A DNA stretch of 64,000 nucleotides from Halocalculus aciditolerans (GCF_014647475.1 NZ_BMPG01000003.1:248001-312000), one strand, 5' to 3'. Positions 8,597-17,149 are shown, counted from the stretch's first letter. Program-made: numbers and translations. The notes: generated by a model from the sequence alone, not told the origin.

Positions 8597-9775
8597 ATGA
8601 GCGAGCGAACCCCCTTCCAGACGAGTGAGTACCGACGCCGACTCGACCGGACGCGCGAGCGGATGCGGGACGCGGGCCTCGACGCGCTCGTCGTCACCGA
8701 CCCCGCGAACATGAACTACCTCACGGGCTACGAGTCCTGGTCGTTCTACGTCCACCAGTGCGTCGTCGTGACGCTCGACCACGACCCGGTCTGGGTCGGC
8801 CGAGAGATGGACGCGAAATCCGCGGAGGTGACGACGTGGCTTCCGCGCGACCACGTCAAGTCGTACACGGACGACTACGTGCAGTCCCCGCACGACAAAC
8901 ACCCGATGGATTACGTCGCGCGGGTCGTCGCGGACCTCGGGTACGCCGACCGCACGCTCGGCGTCGAGATGGACGCCTACTACTACACGGCGCGCTCGCA
9001 CGCCCGGCTCACCGGGAACCTCGACGACGCGACTATCGAGGACGCGACGCTCCTCGTGAACTGGGTGCGACTGAAGAAGTCCGACGCCGAACTCGAACGG
9101 ATGGAGCAGGCCGCCGAACTCGCCGAATCGGGGATGCGCGCCGCCGTCGACACCATCCGGGAAGGCGTTCGCGAGTCCGACGCCGCCGCCGCCATCTACG
9201 ACGGCCTCATCAGTGGAACAGATGCGTTCGGCGGCGATTACCCCGCCATCGTCCCGCTGATGCCGTCCGGCGACCACACGGGCACACCGCATCTCTCCTG
9301 GAGCGACCGCGAGTTCGACGACGGCGACCCCGTCATCATCGAGCTCGCCGGCTGCAAACACCGGTACCACTGCCCGATGGCGCGGACGCTGAACGTCGGC
9401 GAGCCCACGGACGCGATGCAGGAGACCGCGGACGTCGTGATGGAGGGCTTGCAGGCCGCGCTCGACGCCGTCGAACCGGGCGTCACCGCGGAGTCCGTCG
9501 AACGCGTCTGGCGCGAGACGATTGCGAAACACGGCATCGAGAAGGAGTCGCGACTGGGCTACGCCACCGGCCTCGGCTACCCGCCGGACTGGGGCGAGCA
9601 CACGGTGAGTCTCCGTCCGGGCGACGAGACCGTTCTCGAACCCGGGATGGCCTTCCACATGATTCCCGGCATCTGGTTCGACGACTTCGGCGTCGAGATC
9701 AGCGAGACGTTCCGGGTCACGAACTCCGGCGCGGAGACGCTCGCGGACTTCGACCGCGACGTCTTCCGCGTCTAA
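8597..9775 (+). CDS. doeA: Ectoine hydrolase-like protein (DoeA/EutD, M24 creatinase-type fold)
   Basis: The 392-residue protein has an N-terminal creatinase-like domain (to about residue 150) and a C-terminal pita-bread M24 domain. Segments such as SWSFYVHQCVV, FGGDYPAIVPLMPSG and GYPPDWGEHTVSLRPGD look like those I remember for DoeA, which opens the ectoine ring to N-acetyl-diaminobutyrate. The metal-binding Asp pair of prolidases is not conserved; instead His in GTPHLSW, Glu in IELAG and Glu in GVEISET are kept, as in the metal-free creatinase group. The next gene is an IclR regulator, and aminotransferase, M20 and aldehyde dehydrogenase genes are nearby. Creatinase or a related amidine hydrolase is the alternative. 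Confidence 0.82.
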   Translation: MSERTPFQTSEYRRRLDRTRERMRDAGLDALVVTDPANMNYLTGYESWSFYVHQCVVVTLDHDPVWVGREMDAKSAEVTTWLPRDHVKSYTDDYVQSPHDKHPMDYVARVVADLGYADRTLGVEMDAYYYTARSHARLTGNLDDATIEDATLLVNWVRLKKSDAELERMEQAAELAESGMRAAVDTIREGVRESDAAAAIYDGLISGTDAFGGDYPAIVPLMPSGDHTGTPHLSWSDREFDDGDPVIIELAGCKHRYHCPMARTLNVGEPTDAMQETADVVMEGLQAALDAVEPGVTAESVERVWRETIAKHGIEKESRLGYATGLGYPPDWGEHTVSLRPGDETVLEPGMAFHMIPGIWFDDFGVEISETFRVTNSGAETLADFDRDVFRV

Positions 9776-9784
9776 CCACCGAGT

Positions 9785-9797
9785 TTGGTAATACCAA
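9785..9797 (+). promoter_or_regulatory. Palindrome TTGGTA-A-TACCAA before the IclR gene
   Basis: The 6-base arms are exact complements around one base, 33 bases before the ATG at 9830. The half ATACCAA(A/C)C recurs twice downstream of the gene, near 10639 and 10748. This fits autoregulation by the IclR protein, whose family binds short palindromes at its own promoter. Confidence 0.5.
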
Positions 9798-9829
9798 CCA
9801 CTATTACGCTGTAGGTACAGAGGTGGTGT

Positions 9830-10618
9830 ATGCGAACAGGCAACGAGGACGGCCGGAAGATCGGGGCGGTGGCGCGGTCACTAGAGATTCTCGAGATACT
9901 GCGGCGGCGCGGCGGCGCGACGCTCGCCGAACTGGAAGCGGAGAGCGACCTGTCGAAGGGCTCGGTCTTCGTTCACCTGGAGACGCTCGCCGACGGCGGC
10001 TTCGTCACGCGGCGCGGCGACCAGTACGTCCTCGGCCGCCGATTCATCTCGTTCGGCGAGCGCGTCCGGAACAGCGCGCCGCTGTTCAGAGCGGGGAAAG
10101 ACCAGGTCGACGCGCTCGCCCGCGAATCCGAGGAGTGCGTCCACCTCATCGTCGAGGACAACGGTCTGGAGACCATCCTCTACGAGGCGTTCGGCTCGCG
10201 CGCCGTCGGCCAGGAGTTCTTCGTGAAGAACCGCGAGGAGACGAGCCGCCACCTCCACTACTCCGCCGCCGGGAAGAGCATTCTCGCGGGGCTCGACCGC
10301 GAGGACGTCGAGGATATCATCGACTGCCGCGGGCTCCCCGAGCGGACGACGGAGACCATCACTGACGCCGACGAGCTGTTCGCGGAACTCGACGACGTCC
10401 GCGAGTCGGGGTACGCGACGAACGAACAGGAGGACATCCTCGGCATTCAGGCGGTCGGCGTGCCGATTCGGGACGCCGAAGGAACGACGCTCGGCGGGCT
10501 CAGTATCTCCGCGCCGACGAGCCGCCTCCAGGGCGACCAGCTCACGGAGGAGATGCCGACGCTCCTCCGCGAGCACGCGAACATCATCGAAGTCAACCTC
10601 CAGACCATCGACATCTAG
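9830..10618 (+). CDS. IclR-family transcriptional regulator
   Basis: This 262-residue protein has an N-terminal winged helix (about residues 15-75; recognition region ESDLSKGSVFVHLETLADGG) and a C-terminal IclR effector-binding domain from about residue 85, including HYSAAGKSILAGL and the C-terminal GLSISAPTSRL. Such proteins sense small organic acids or amino-acid-like inducers. It follows the DoeA-like gene by 54 bases on the same strand and has its own palindrome, so it probably controls the ectoine-like cluster. In bacteria the corresponding clusters use GntR- or Lrp-type regulators, so an IclR would be a different solution. Confidence 0.9.
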   Translation: MRTGNEDGRKIGAVARSLEILEILRRRGGATLAELEAESDLSKGSVFVHLETLADGGFVTRRGDQYVLGRRFISFGERVRNSAPLFRAGKDQVDALARESEECVHLIVEDNGLETILYEAFGSRAVGQEFFVKNREETSRHLHYSAAGKSILAGLDREDVEDIIDCRGLPERTTETITDADELFAELDDVRESGYATNEQEDILGIQAVGVPIRDAEGTTLGGLSISAPTSRLQGDQLTEEMPTLLREHANIIEVNLQTIDI

Positions 10619-10969
10619 TGACCCCATCCGCTTTGTCGATACCAAACGACACCTCCCCACACCCCACACTCCACCGACCAAATTACACCAGTAGAACTGT
10701 AAAATTCGGCGTCTGTTCTAAAAGAACGACCAGTTCGACTTTGCTCATACCAACCGACGACTAATCGCCACGAAACCGACTCTCGCACCGAATCTCTACA
10801 TGGCCGGCCGGTCGTGCCGCCGAGACGCACCGCTCGAACGCCGTGACGAACGCGGCGAAACGGCGGGACGGGAGAACGAGTCGAACGGAGAAGCGATGGA
10901 ACGGAAGGGCTGACGAGACGGGAGAAGCGGTAGGACGAGAGAAGCGACGCGGGGGTCGCGCCGGACGCG
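10619..10969. other. Intergenic stretch with ATACCAA repeats, no gene
   Basis: No convincing protein is seen on either strand. The left half carries two copies of ATACCAA (about 10639 and 10748), like half of the palindrome before the IclR gene. The right half is a purine-rich, low-complexity run of GACGGGAGAA-like words. The stretch lies between the convergent ends of the IclR gene and an aminotransferase gene. Confidence 0.5.
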
Positions 10970-12352
10970 TCAGCGTGACGCGCTTGATGCGGCGTGCTCG
11001 ACGTCGACGCGCTCGATGGCGTCGCAGAGGACGTCGAGCCCGGCTTCCGCCTGGGCGTCGGTGAGGACGAGCGGCGGGAGGAGTCGGAGGACGTTCCCGT
11101 GCTGGCCGGCCTTCCAGACGAGCACGCCGTTCTCGTAGCAGTGCTCTTGGACGCGTTTCACCGCGTCCGGCGCGGGGTCGCCGTCGCCGTCGACGAACTC
11201 CACGCCGACGAAGAGGCCTTTCCCCCTGACGTCGCCGACTGCGGGCGCGTCGACGTCGCGGAGACGGCTACGCATATCGTCGCCGAGCCGGCGGGCGTGC
11301 GCGAGGAGGTCGTGCTCTTCGACGTACTCGAGGGCCCGGAGGCCGGCGCGCATCGCCACCACGTGCCCCCGGTACGTCCCGGCGTGGTCCCCGGGCCCCC
11401 AGGTGTCGAGGTCCTCGTGGTAGATCGTCGCGGAGAGCGGGAAGCCGACGCCGCCGAGCGCCTTCGCCGTCGTCACGATGTCCGGCGTGACGTCGTAGTG
11501 GTCGCTCGCCCACCACTCTCCCGTCCGCCCGAGCCCCGCTTGAATCTCGTCGACGACGAGCGGGAGGTCGTTGTCGTCCGCGATTTCGCGCAGCCCCGAG
11601 AGGAACCCCTCCGGCGGCGTCACCACGCCGCCTTCGCCCTGGATGGGTTCGACGAAGATGCCCGCGGGGTTCGTCATCCCGCCGTACGGCTCCTCGATGA
11701 TCGCTCGGACCTCGCGGAGGCTGTCCGCGACCGCGCGCTCCGGGGTCTTCCCCTGCTCGAACGGGTGCGGGTACGGCGCGAACTGCACGTTCGGCAGGAG
11801 TGGCGCGTACGGTTCCTTGAAGTCCTTCTTCCCCGTGATGCTCATCGCGCCGCTCGTCGCCCCGTGGTAGGAGCCTCTGAACGCGACCAGGCCGCTCCCG
11901 CCCGTGTTGTACTTCGCGAGCTTGATCGCGGCCTCGATGGCGTCGCTCCCGGTCGGCCCGCCGAAGACGACCTTGCTGTTCCCCGCGAGCCCGCCGGGCG
12001 CGATGGCTTCGAGCTTCTCGATGAGGTCGAGGCGCGGCTCGCTCGGGAAGTCGACCGTGTGAACGAGCTTGTCCGCTTGCTCGTGCACGGCGTCCATCAC
12101 GTAGGGGTTCGCGTGCCCGACGTTCAGCACGCCGATGCCCGCGAAGAAGTCGAGGAAGACGTTCCCGTCCACGTCCCGAATCGTCGCGCCCTTCGCCTCG
12201 TCGGGGACGAGCGGGATGTGGTCCGGGTACGCGACCGCGTTCGAGTCGATTTCTTTCTGTCTGTCGAGGAGCTCTCGCGCCTTCGGTCCGGGGAACTCGT
12301 CGACGGCCGGTGCCTCGTCGAAGTGAATCTCGTCGATCGGTGGCCCACGCAT
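10970..12352 (-). CDS. Class III PLP aminotransferase (GABA/diaminobutyrate type, DoeD candidate)
   Basis: The 460-residue enzyme is a fold-type I, class III transaminase acting on a terminal amino group. The PLP lysine is Lys297 in TTAKALGG, and the phosphate-binding Asp lies in LVVDEIQAGLGRTGEWW. GPTGSDAIEAAIKLAK is the GSEA-like PLP-phosphate motif. ATG 12352 (MRGPPIDEIHF) is preferred; an upstream ATG at 12379 adds nine unlikely residues. A TACACAG half-site lies 58 bases upstream. In an ectoine pathway it would convert diaminobutyrate to aspartate semialdehyde. GABA or another omega-amino acid is an equally valid substrate on sequence alone. It lies downstream of a hydroxyacid dehydrogenase gene on the same strand. 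Confidence 0.87.
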   Translation of the reverse strand: MRGPPIDEIHFDEAPAVDEFPGPKARELLDRQKEIDSNAVAYPDHIPLVPDEAKGATIRDVDGNVFLDFFAGIGVLNVGHANPYVMDAVHEQADKLVHTVDFPSEPRLDLIEKLEAIAPGGLAGNSKVVFGGPTGSDAIEAAIKLAKYNTGGSGLVAFRGSYHGATSGAMSITGKKDFKEPYAPLLPNVQFAPYPHPFEQGKTPERAVADSLREVRAIIEEPYGGMTNPAGIFVEPIQGEGGVVTPPEGFLSGLREIADDNDLPLVVDEIQAGLGRTGEWWASDHYDVTPDIVTTAKALGGVGFPLSATIYHEDLDTWGPGDHAGTYRGHVVAMRAGLRALEYVEEHDLLAHARRLGDDMRSRLRDVDAPAVGDVRGKGLFVGVEFVDGDGDPAPDAVKRVQEHCYENGVLVWKAGQHGNVLRLLPPLVLTDAQAEAGLDVLCDAIERVDVEHAASSASR

Positions 12353-12409
12353 ACCCCCACCCACGTGACACCACACCAAATATCTTATCCACGGATTCCA
12401 TAGATACGA

Positions 12410-12416
12410 TACACAG
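12410..12416 (-). promoter_or_regulatory. TACACAG half-site before the aminotransferase
   Basis: TACACAG here is one exact arm of the motif at 2454-2470; the second arm is poorly kept (CCGACTA at 12420-12426). It lies in the 80-base gap between the two minus-strand genes and may be a weak or single-arm binding site. Confidence 0.25.
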
Positions 12417-12432
12417 AAACCGACTACGCCGG

Positions 12433-13392
12433 TCAGGCGACGCGGTTGGCGAACTCGTCGTCACCGTCGTCGAGCCGGCGGACGTTCCCGGCGACGATGT
12501 CGGCGAGGCGCTCCCAGTGCTTCGGCGTGTGCCCACCAGTATGCGGCGTGATGAGCGCGTTCTCCAGCGTCCAGAGCGGGTGGTCCTCCGGCAGCGGCTC
12601 CGGGTCGGTCACGTCGAGCGCCGCCCCCCGAATGGACTCCGTCCGGAGCGCGCTCACGAGCGCGTCGGTGTCGACGAGCCCGCCGCGCGCGGCGTTCACC
12701 ACGACGCTCTCCGGTTCGAGCGTCGCGAGCGCCTCCGCGTCGACGAGGTGGCGTGTCGCGTCAGTGAGCGGGCACGCGAGGACGAGGTAGTCCGTCCGCG
12801 AGAGCGCGTCGTGGACGTCCTCCTCGTCGAACCCGAGCACCTCGTCCGTCGGTCCGCCCTTCTCCGGCGTGTATCGGATTCCGACTGTCTCGACGCCGAA
12901 CCCGCCCAGTCGGTCCGCGAGCGCCGTGCCGATTGAGCCGAGACCGACGATGGTGATTGTCTTCTCCGCGAGCTCGTCCGACTGGAAGTGCCGCCACTCC
13001 CGGTTCCCCTGCCGCCGCCATCCCTCGTGGAGCCGCCGGTTGAAGACGAGGATGTTCCCGAGGGCTTGCTCGGCGATGCCCGGCGCGTGGATTCCGCCGG
13101 CGTTCGTCACCGCGACGCCGCGCTCCGCGAGCTCGCCCGTCGGCACGTGGTCCGTCCCGGCGAACGTGCACGCGAACAGCTCCAGCTCCGCCGCGGCGTT
13201 CAGGAGCGTGTCGTCGATGCCGTTCCCGGTAATCACGCGCGCGTCCGCCGCCAGTTTTCGTTCCGCCTGTGGCGTGTCGGCGCGTCGGACGACGTGGTTC
13301 GGGAGCCGGTCGGCGAGTTCGTCGGCGTACGCGGCTGTCGAGAGCCCTTCGGTCCCCTCCCTGCGCACGAGGACGTCGATAGTCGTCGTCAT
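12433..13392 (-). CDS. D-isomer-specific 2-hydroxyacid dehydrogenase
   Basis: This 319-residue NAD(P)-dependent oxidoreductase interconverts a 2-oxo acid and a D-2-hydroxy acid. The Rossmann motif is VGLGSIGTALADRLGGFG. The catalytic triad is visible: Arg in VVNAARGGLVDTDAL, Glu in VTDPEPLPEDHPLW and His in ALITPHTGGHTP. No extra ACT or serine-binding domain follows, so it is more like glyoxylate/hydroxypyruvate or phosphonate-type enzymes than SerA. It precedes the aminotransferase on the same strand by 80 bases and is divergent from the M20 gene. Its link to the neighbouring amine pathway is unclear; it may reduce a 2-oxo acid made by transamination. Confidence 0.88.
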   Translation of the reverse strand: MTTTIDVLVRREGTEGLSTAAYADELADRLPNHVVRRADTPQAERKLAADARVITGNGIDDTLLNAAAELELFACTFAGTDHVPTGELAERGVAVTNAGGIHAPGIAEQALGNILVFNRRLHEGWRRQGNREWRHFQSDELAEKTITIVGLGSIGTALADRLGGFGVETVGIRYTPEKGGPTDEVLGFDEEDVHDALSRTDYLVLACPLTDATRHLVDAEALATLEPESVVVNAARGGLVDTDALVSALRTESIRGAALDVTDPEPLPEDHPLWTLENALITPHTGGHTPKHWERLADIVAGNVRRLDDGDDEFANRVA

Positions 13393-13459
13393 CGGCTGGT
13401 CTCACTCGCCCCCGGTGGTTAACCTTTTCTCGTGTCCGTCTGGCTGCCGCCGCGTGGAT

Positions 13460-13469
13460 TTATAACCTC
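13460..13469 (+). promoter_or_regulatory. TATA-like element of the M20 amidohydrolase gene
   Basis: ATTTATAACC lies about 25-30 bases before the ATG at 13492, the spacing expected for a leaderless haloarchaeal message. The same divergent gap also holds a self-complementary GGTTAACC at 13417-13424, near the start of the minus-strand dehydrogenase gene. Confidence 0.45.
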
Positions 13470-13491
13470 CCTCCTCGTCACACGACACCAC

Positions 13492-14769
13492 ATGGCTTAC
13501 AGCTCCAGCGACCTCCGCGCGCTCCGGCGAGCGTTCCACCGCCATCCCGAACCGGCGTGGCGGGAGTTCCGGACGACCTGCCGACTCGTCGACGAACTCG
13601 ATCGGTTCGACCTCGACGCGCTCCACGTCGGCCGCGACGCGCACGCGACCGACGCGCGCATGGCGCTCCCCGACCCCGACGACCTCGACCCCTGGCTCGA
13701 ACGCGTCCGCGAAACCGCCGCCACCCCCGGTCTCGTCGACGAACTCGCCGGCGGCTACACCGGCGCAGTCGCCGTCCTCGATCGCGGCGACGGCCCCGTC
13801 GTCGCGCTCCGCGTGGACATCGACGCCCTCCCCATCACGGAAACCGACGCCGACGACCACGAGCCCGCGACCGAAGACTTTCGTTCCGAGCACGAGGGCT
13901 ACATGCACGCCTGCGGGCACGACGCCCACGTGACCATCGGCCTCGGCGTCCTCGACGCCATCGCGGAGAGCGACTTCGAGGGGACGTTCAAGGTCTTCTT
14001 CCAGCCCGCCGAGGAGGAGTCCGGCGGCGGGAAGTCGATGGCGGAGAGCGGCCACCTCGACGACGTCGACTACCTCTTCTCCGTCCACGTCGGCCTCGAC
14101 CACCCGACCGGCGACGTCGTCGCCGGCATGGTCAAACCCCTCGCGATGGCGCACCTCACCGCGACCTTCCACGGGGAGTCCGCACACGCCGGCAACGCGC
14201 CGAACGACGGGCGGAACACCATTCAGGCCGCGGCGGACGCAATCAGTTCTCTCTACGGGATTCCCCGGCACGCCGACGGCATGACGCGCGTGAACGTCGG
14301 CCGCATCGAAGGCGGCACGGCGAGCAACGTCGTCGCCGAAGAGACGCGACTCTGGGGCGAAGCGCGCGGGGAGACGACCGAACTCATGCGGTACGTCCAG
14401 TCGGCGTTCGAACAGCGCGTTCACGCCGCCGCGGACGCCCACGGCTGTACGGCCGACGTCGAACTCGTCAGTGAATCACCGCGCGCGGACAGCGACCCGG
14501 AACTCGCCGCGTTCGTCGCCGACGCCGCCCGCGACCGCGTCGACGTCGACCGCGTCCTCGACGCCGCGGAGTTCGGCGCGAGCGAAGACGCCACGTTCCT
14601 CATGCGCCGCGTCCAGAACGACGGCGGACTCGCCTGCTACAGCATCGTCGGCACCGACCACCCCGGCGACCACCACACGCCCGCGTTCGACGTCGACGAG
14701 ACGACGCTCGACACCGCCGTCGGCACGCTCACCGATGCAATCCTCGACACGGCGCGAGAACAGCCCTGA
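13492..14769 (+). CDS. M20-family metallo-amidohydrolase (possible N-acetyl-diaminobutyrate deacetylase)
   Basis: The 425-residue protein is an M20 amidohydrolase of the group that removes acyl or aminobenzoyl groups from amino acids. Visible motifs are DIDALPITE, HACGHDAHVTIGLG (metal His and Asp) and PAEEESGGGKSMAESG (catalytic and metal Glu pair), with a dimerisation domain inserted around residues 220-330. ATG 13492 (MAYSSSDLR) is chosen because it follows a TATA-like box; the frame is open to 13432. In the ectoine pathway the second step is deacetylation, normally by DoeB of another family, which is absent here. This M20 enzyme is a candidate replacement, by inference from position. Confidence 0.83.
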   Translation: MAYSSSDLRALRRAFHRHPEPAWREFRTTCRLVDELDRFDLDALHVGRDAHATDARMALPDPDDLDPWLERVRETAATPGLVDELAGGYTGAVAVLDRGDGPVVALRVDIDALPITETDADDHEPATEDFRSEHEGYMHACGHDAHVTIGLGVLDAIAESDFEGTFKVFFQPAEEESGGGKSMAESGHLDDVDYLFSVHVGLDHPTGDVVAGMVKPLAMAHLTATFHGESAHAGNAPNDGRNTIQAAADAISSLYGIPRHADGMTRVNVGRIEGGTASNVVAEETRLWGEARGETTELMRYVQSAFEQRVHAAADAHGCTADVELVSESPRADSDPELAAFVADAARDRVDVDRVLDAAEFGASEDATFLMRRVQNDGGLACYSIVGTDHPGDHHTPAFDVDETTLDTAVGTLTDAILDTAREQP

Positions 14770-14787
14770 CCAGTATCTACGCCGTGA

Positions 14788-16113
14788 TTACGCCGCGTCC
14801 ACGGCCTCGCTGAGGATGCTCGCGCCGAGTTCGATCTCTCGCTCCGTCGCGTCCAGCGGCGGGAGGAGGCGGAGCGTCGAATGCCCACACCCGATCGTCA
14901 ACATCCCGCGCTCCAGACACGCCTTGACGACGGCGTCCCGCCGCTCCGGCGTGTCGAACTCGACGGCGAGCATCAGGCCGCGCCCACGGACGTCGGCGAC
15001 CGCGTCGCGCTCGGCGTCGAACGTCTCGATGAACTGCCGACCGCGCTCGGTCGCGTTGTCGAGCAACCCGTGTTCCTCGATGGCGTCGAGCGTGAACGCC
15101 CCCTGCATCGACGCGAGGATGTCACCCGCACCCCACGTCGACCCGATGCGGTTCGGCTCGCTCGGGAAGACGTCCGAACGCGAAATCGTCGCGCCGACGC
15201 GCAGGGCCTTCGCCGACGCGATGACGTCCGGCGCGAGCGACGTGTGGTCGACCGCCCACATCTCCCCCGTCCGCCCGACGCCGCTCTGAATCTCGTCCAC
15301 GACCACGTGGAGGCCGTACTCCTCCGCGACGGCGTCCACCTCCCTGAGGAAGCGGTCGCTCGCGAAGTGATAGCCGCCGACGCCCTGCACGGGTTCCAAC
15401 ACCACGAACGCCACCTCCGACGGGTCGAGATGCTTCGCCGGCCCCTCGAAGAGGTCACGCAGCGCCGACGATCCATCCCGGAAGAACCCGCAGTGACAGT
15501 CACCCTCGCACGCGCAGTACGGGAGCGTCCGCGTCCCCGCCACCTCCGGATACTTCCGCGTGTACGTATCGCCGCTCCGCGTGAACGACAGCGTCCCCAG
15601 CGTCCGCCCGTGGAACGCCCCCGTGAACGTCACCGCGTACTTCGGATTCGCCGTGTTCGCGTACGAGATCTTCATCGCGTTCTCGATCGCTTCCGCCCCC
15701 GAATTCGACAGGAAGACCGTATCCATCCCGTACTGCGCCGAGACGTCCCGCAACCGATGCATCAGCTGACTCGACCCCGGCAGCTCCGTCGCCTCCGGGT
15801 CGTCCCCCGTCCCGAAGTAGAGGTCTTGCCCCGCGATCTTCATCGGATCGACGAGGTCGAACGCGTCGAGTTTGTCGAGTATTTTCGGGTTGTTGTAGCC
15901 GAGCGGTGCCGCCCCGATATGACACGTGAAATCGAGGAAGACGTTGCCGTCGACGTCCGTCACGAACGGCCCAGCCGCCTCGGCCGTCACGTCCCAGACG
16001 AACTCGTGTGAGTACTCACTCGGAGCCGCGACCTCGTGGTGGTAGTCGACCCAGCGTCTCGCGTTCGAATCAGAGAGCGCAGCCACGGATGGCTCTATGC
16101 TACCGCGATCCAT
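14788..16113 (-). CDS. Class III PLP aminotransferase with a Cys-rich loop
   Basis: This 441-residue transaminase has the class III motifs SNSGAEAIENAMKISY, VVVDEIQSGVGRTGEMW and PLP lysine Lys302 in ASAKALRVGAT. It differs from its relative at 10970 by an inserted Cys cluster near residue 215 (YCACEGDCHCGFF, spacing CxCx3CxC) that could hold a metal ion. ATG 16113 (MDRGSIEPS) is selected; the frame is open to 16305 with unlikely sequence, and an operator-like palindrome overlaps the start. It is convergent with the M20 gene. Possible substrates are diaminobutyrate, GABA, ornithine or lysine; the sequence does not decide. Confidence 0.85.
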   Translation of the reverse strand: MDRGSIEPSVAALSDSNARRWVDYHHEVAAPSEYSHEFVWDVTAEAAGPFVTDVDGNVFLDFTCHIGAAPLGYNNPKILDKLDAFDLVDPMKIAGQDLYFGTGDDPEATELPGSSQLMHRLRDVSAQYGMDTVFLSNSGAEAIENAMKISYANTANPKYAVTFTGAFHGRTLGTLSFTRSGDTYTRKYPEVAGTRTLPYCACEGDCHCGFFRDGSSALRDLFEGPAKHLDPSEVAFVVLEPVQGVGGYHFASDRFLREVDAVAEEYGLHVVVDEIQSGVGRTGEMWAVDHTSLAPDVIASAKALRVGATISRSDVFPSEPNRIGSTWGAGDILASMQGAFTLDAIEEHGLLDNATERGRQFIETFDAERDAVADVRGRGLMLAVEFDTPERRDAVVKACLERGMLTIGCGHSTLRLLPPLDATEREIELGASILSEAVDAA

Positions 16114-16129
16114 ACATGGTATCTGTGTA
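16113..16129 (-). promoter_or_regulatory. Operator-like site TACATGG-TAT-CTGTGTA at the aminotransferase start
   Basis: One arm is an exact copy of the CTGTGTA arm found at 896-912 and 2454-2470, and the other arm matches at 5 of 7 positions. It overlaps the ATG at 16113, as the site at 2454-2470 overlaps its start codon. Confidence 0.4.
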
Positions 16130-16428
16130 GGATGGTAATTAATTTTGTTGTCGAGTCGCCCGCCGCCGACGCCCAGACGTCGACGCAGCACACGCTGCCC
16201 GACACTCTCCACCGTCGACGCCGGGACGCCGCGACCTCGCCACCCCCCGAGACCGACTTTTGATCGCAGACAGAACAATCGGAACACATGTGAAATAGAG
16301 ATCATTAGATATTGGCACTGTCTAGTTAAGTCAGTTTTGAGCTGTTCGTTGTTTCGGTGTCTATGATAACCGAAGAATCACCGGAGAGACGTTAGAAACG
16401 GTGAATATTGGTTGTTTGGTGCGTGATC

Positions 16429-17128
16429 GGGGTAGTGTTCAGATTATCTACTTCCACGCGAAGGCGAACGGTCATAGCCACTCGTTGTTAAGTTCTGTGT
16501 CGGCGTGGCTGAAAATATTTGAGAGAAAATAGGTATGGGCTTTTATTCCTTTGAAGACACGTTTGGCACCATTTCGACTTCCATGACGTTTGAAGTGGAG
16601 ATCGAGGCCGTGGCGACGGCACGCTTCATCCAACGGAGTTGCGCCATCGACGAGAAACACAGCATCATCGACGTCGCGTTTCTCACGGGAGCCACTGAAG
16701 AACGTGTAAGCGATAACGTTCTCTCTGGTCGGCTCAAGCTTTGTGTGGAGAAATTCGTCGAGGGTCTGTATCTACGGCGGCGTACAGCCAGTACTTTTCG
16801 TCGTCGAGTTAGATCACAGTCTCGTCTACTGCAACGTGATCGGGACTTCGTCGGTCCTCGGGCTGTAGACCATCTTTGTGAACCCAGTTGTGGACGGTTG
16901 ATCTTGCCTATTCAACACTAAATATGTGGCCAGTAAATATATTATATAAAAATGATAGCTTAGAAAGATGGAGCTGAATATTGAACTTCATCAGCAGCCG
17001 TAGTGTTGTTTCTCGCTGGATAAACCAAAGCCGATCTCGTTCAAACAACTGCTGAAGCGAGTGGTTTCTGGCATAGACACTCAGTAAATCACTTCGTGTC
17101 ACCTTTCAAGCCCATTTGAACACCGCCC
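16429..17128 (-). mobile_element. Decayed ISH-type (IS6-like) element nested in the first
   Basis: GGTAGTGTTCA (16431-16441) and TGAACACCGCC (17117-17127) form inverted ends matching at 9 of 11 positions. The flanks GTGATCGG (16423-16430) and CTGAGCGG (17128-17135) agree at 6 of 8 bases and look like an aged 8-base target duplication, the size IS6 elements make. The only gene is a broken minus-strand transposase. The insertion therefore happened after the outer element arrived, and both have since decayed. Confidence 0.72.
16439..17102 (-). pseudogene. Broken transposase of the inner IS6-like element
   Basis: Read on the minus strand across stops and at least one frameshift, the pieces join into a haloarchaeal IS6-type DDE transposase: an N-terminal part with RETTLRLLMKFNIQLHL, then ARSTVHNWVHKDGLQPE, DHVAVDETVI, LHTKLEPTRENVIAYTFF, DDAVFLVDGATPLDEACRRH and a C-terminal PFAFAW. 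The first two catalytic Asp residues are kept, but the expected Glu near NGAKRVFKG is lost. In-frame stops interrupt it near 16472 and 16448 and upstream of ARSTVHNW. Confidence 0.78.
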
Positions 17129-17149
17129 TGAGCGGATGGCAACGTTGAC

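Noticed and set aside
10994-12403. A 469-codon plus-strand open frame opposite the aminotransferase
   Set aside because: It is the antisense of a clear PLP enzyme. In high-GC haloarchaeal DNA the opposite strand often stays open, and the product is only Arg, Asp, Glu and Val without domains.
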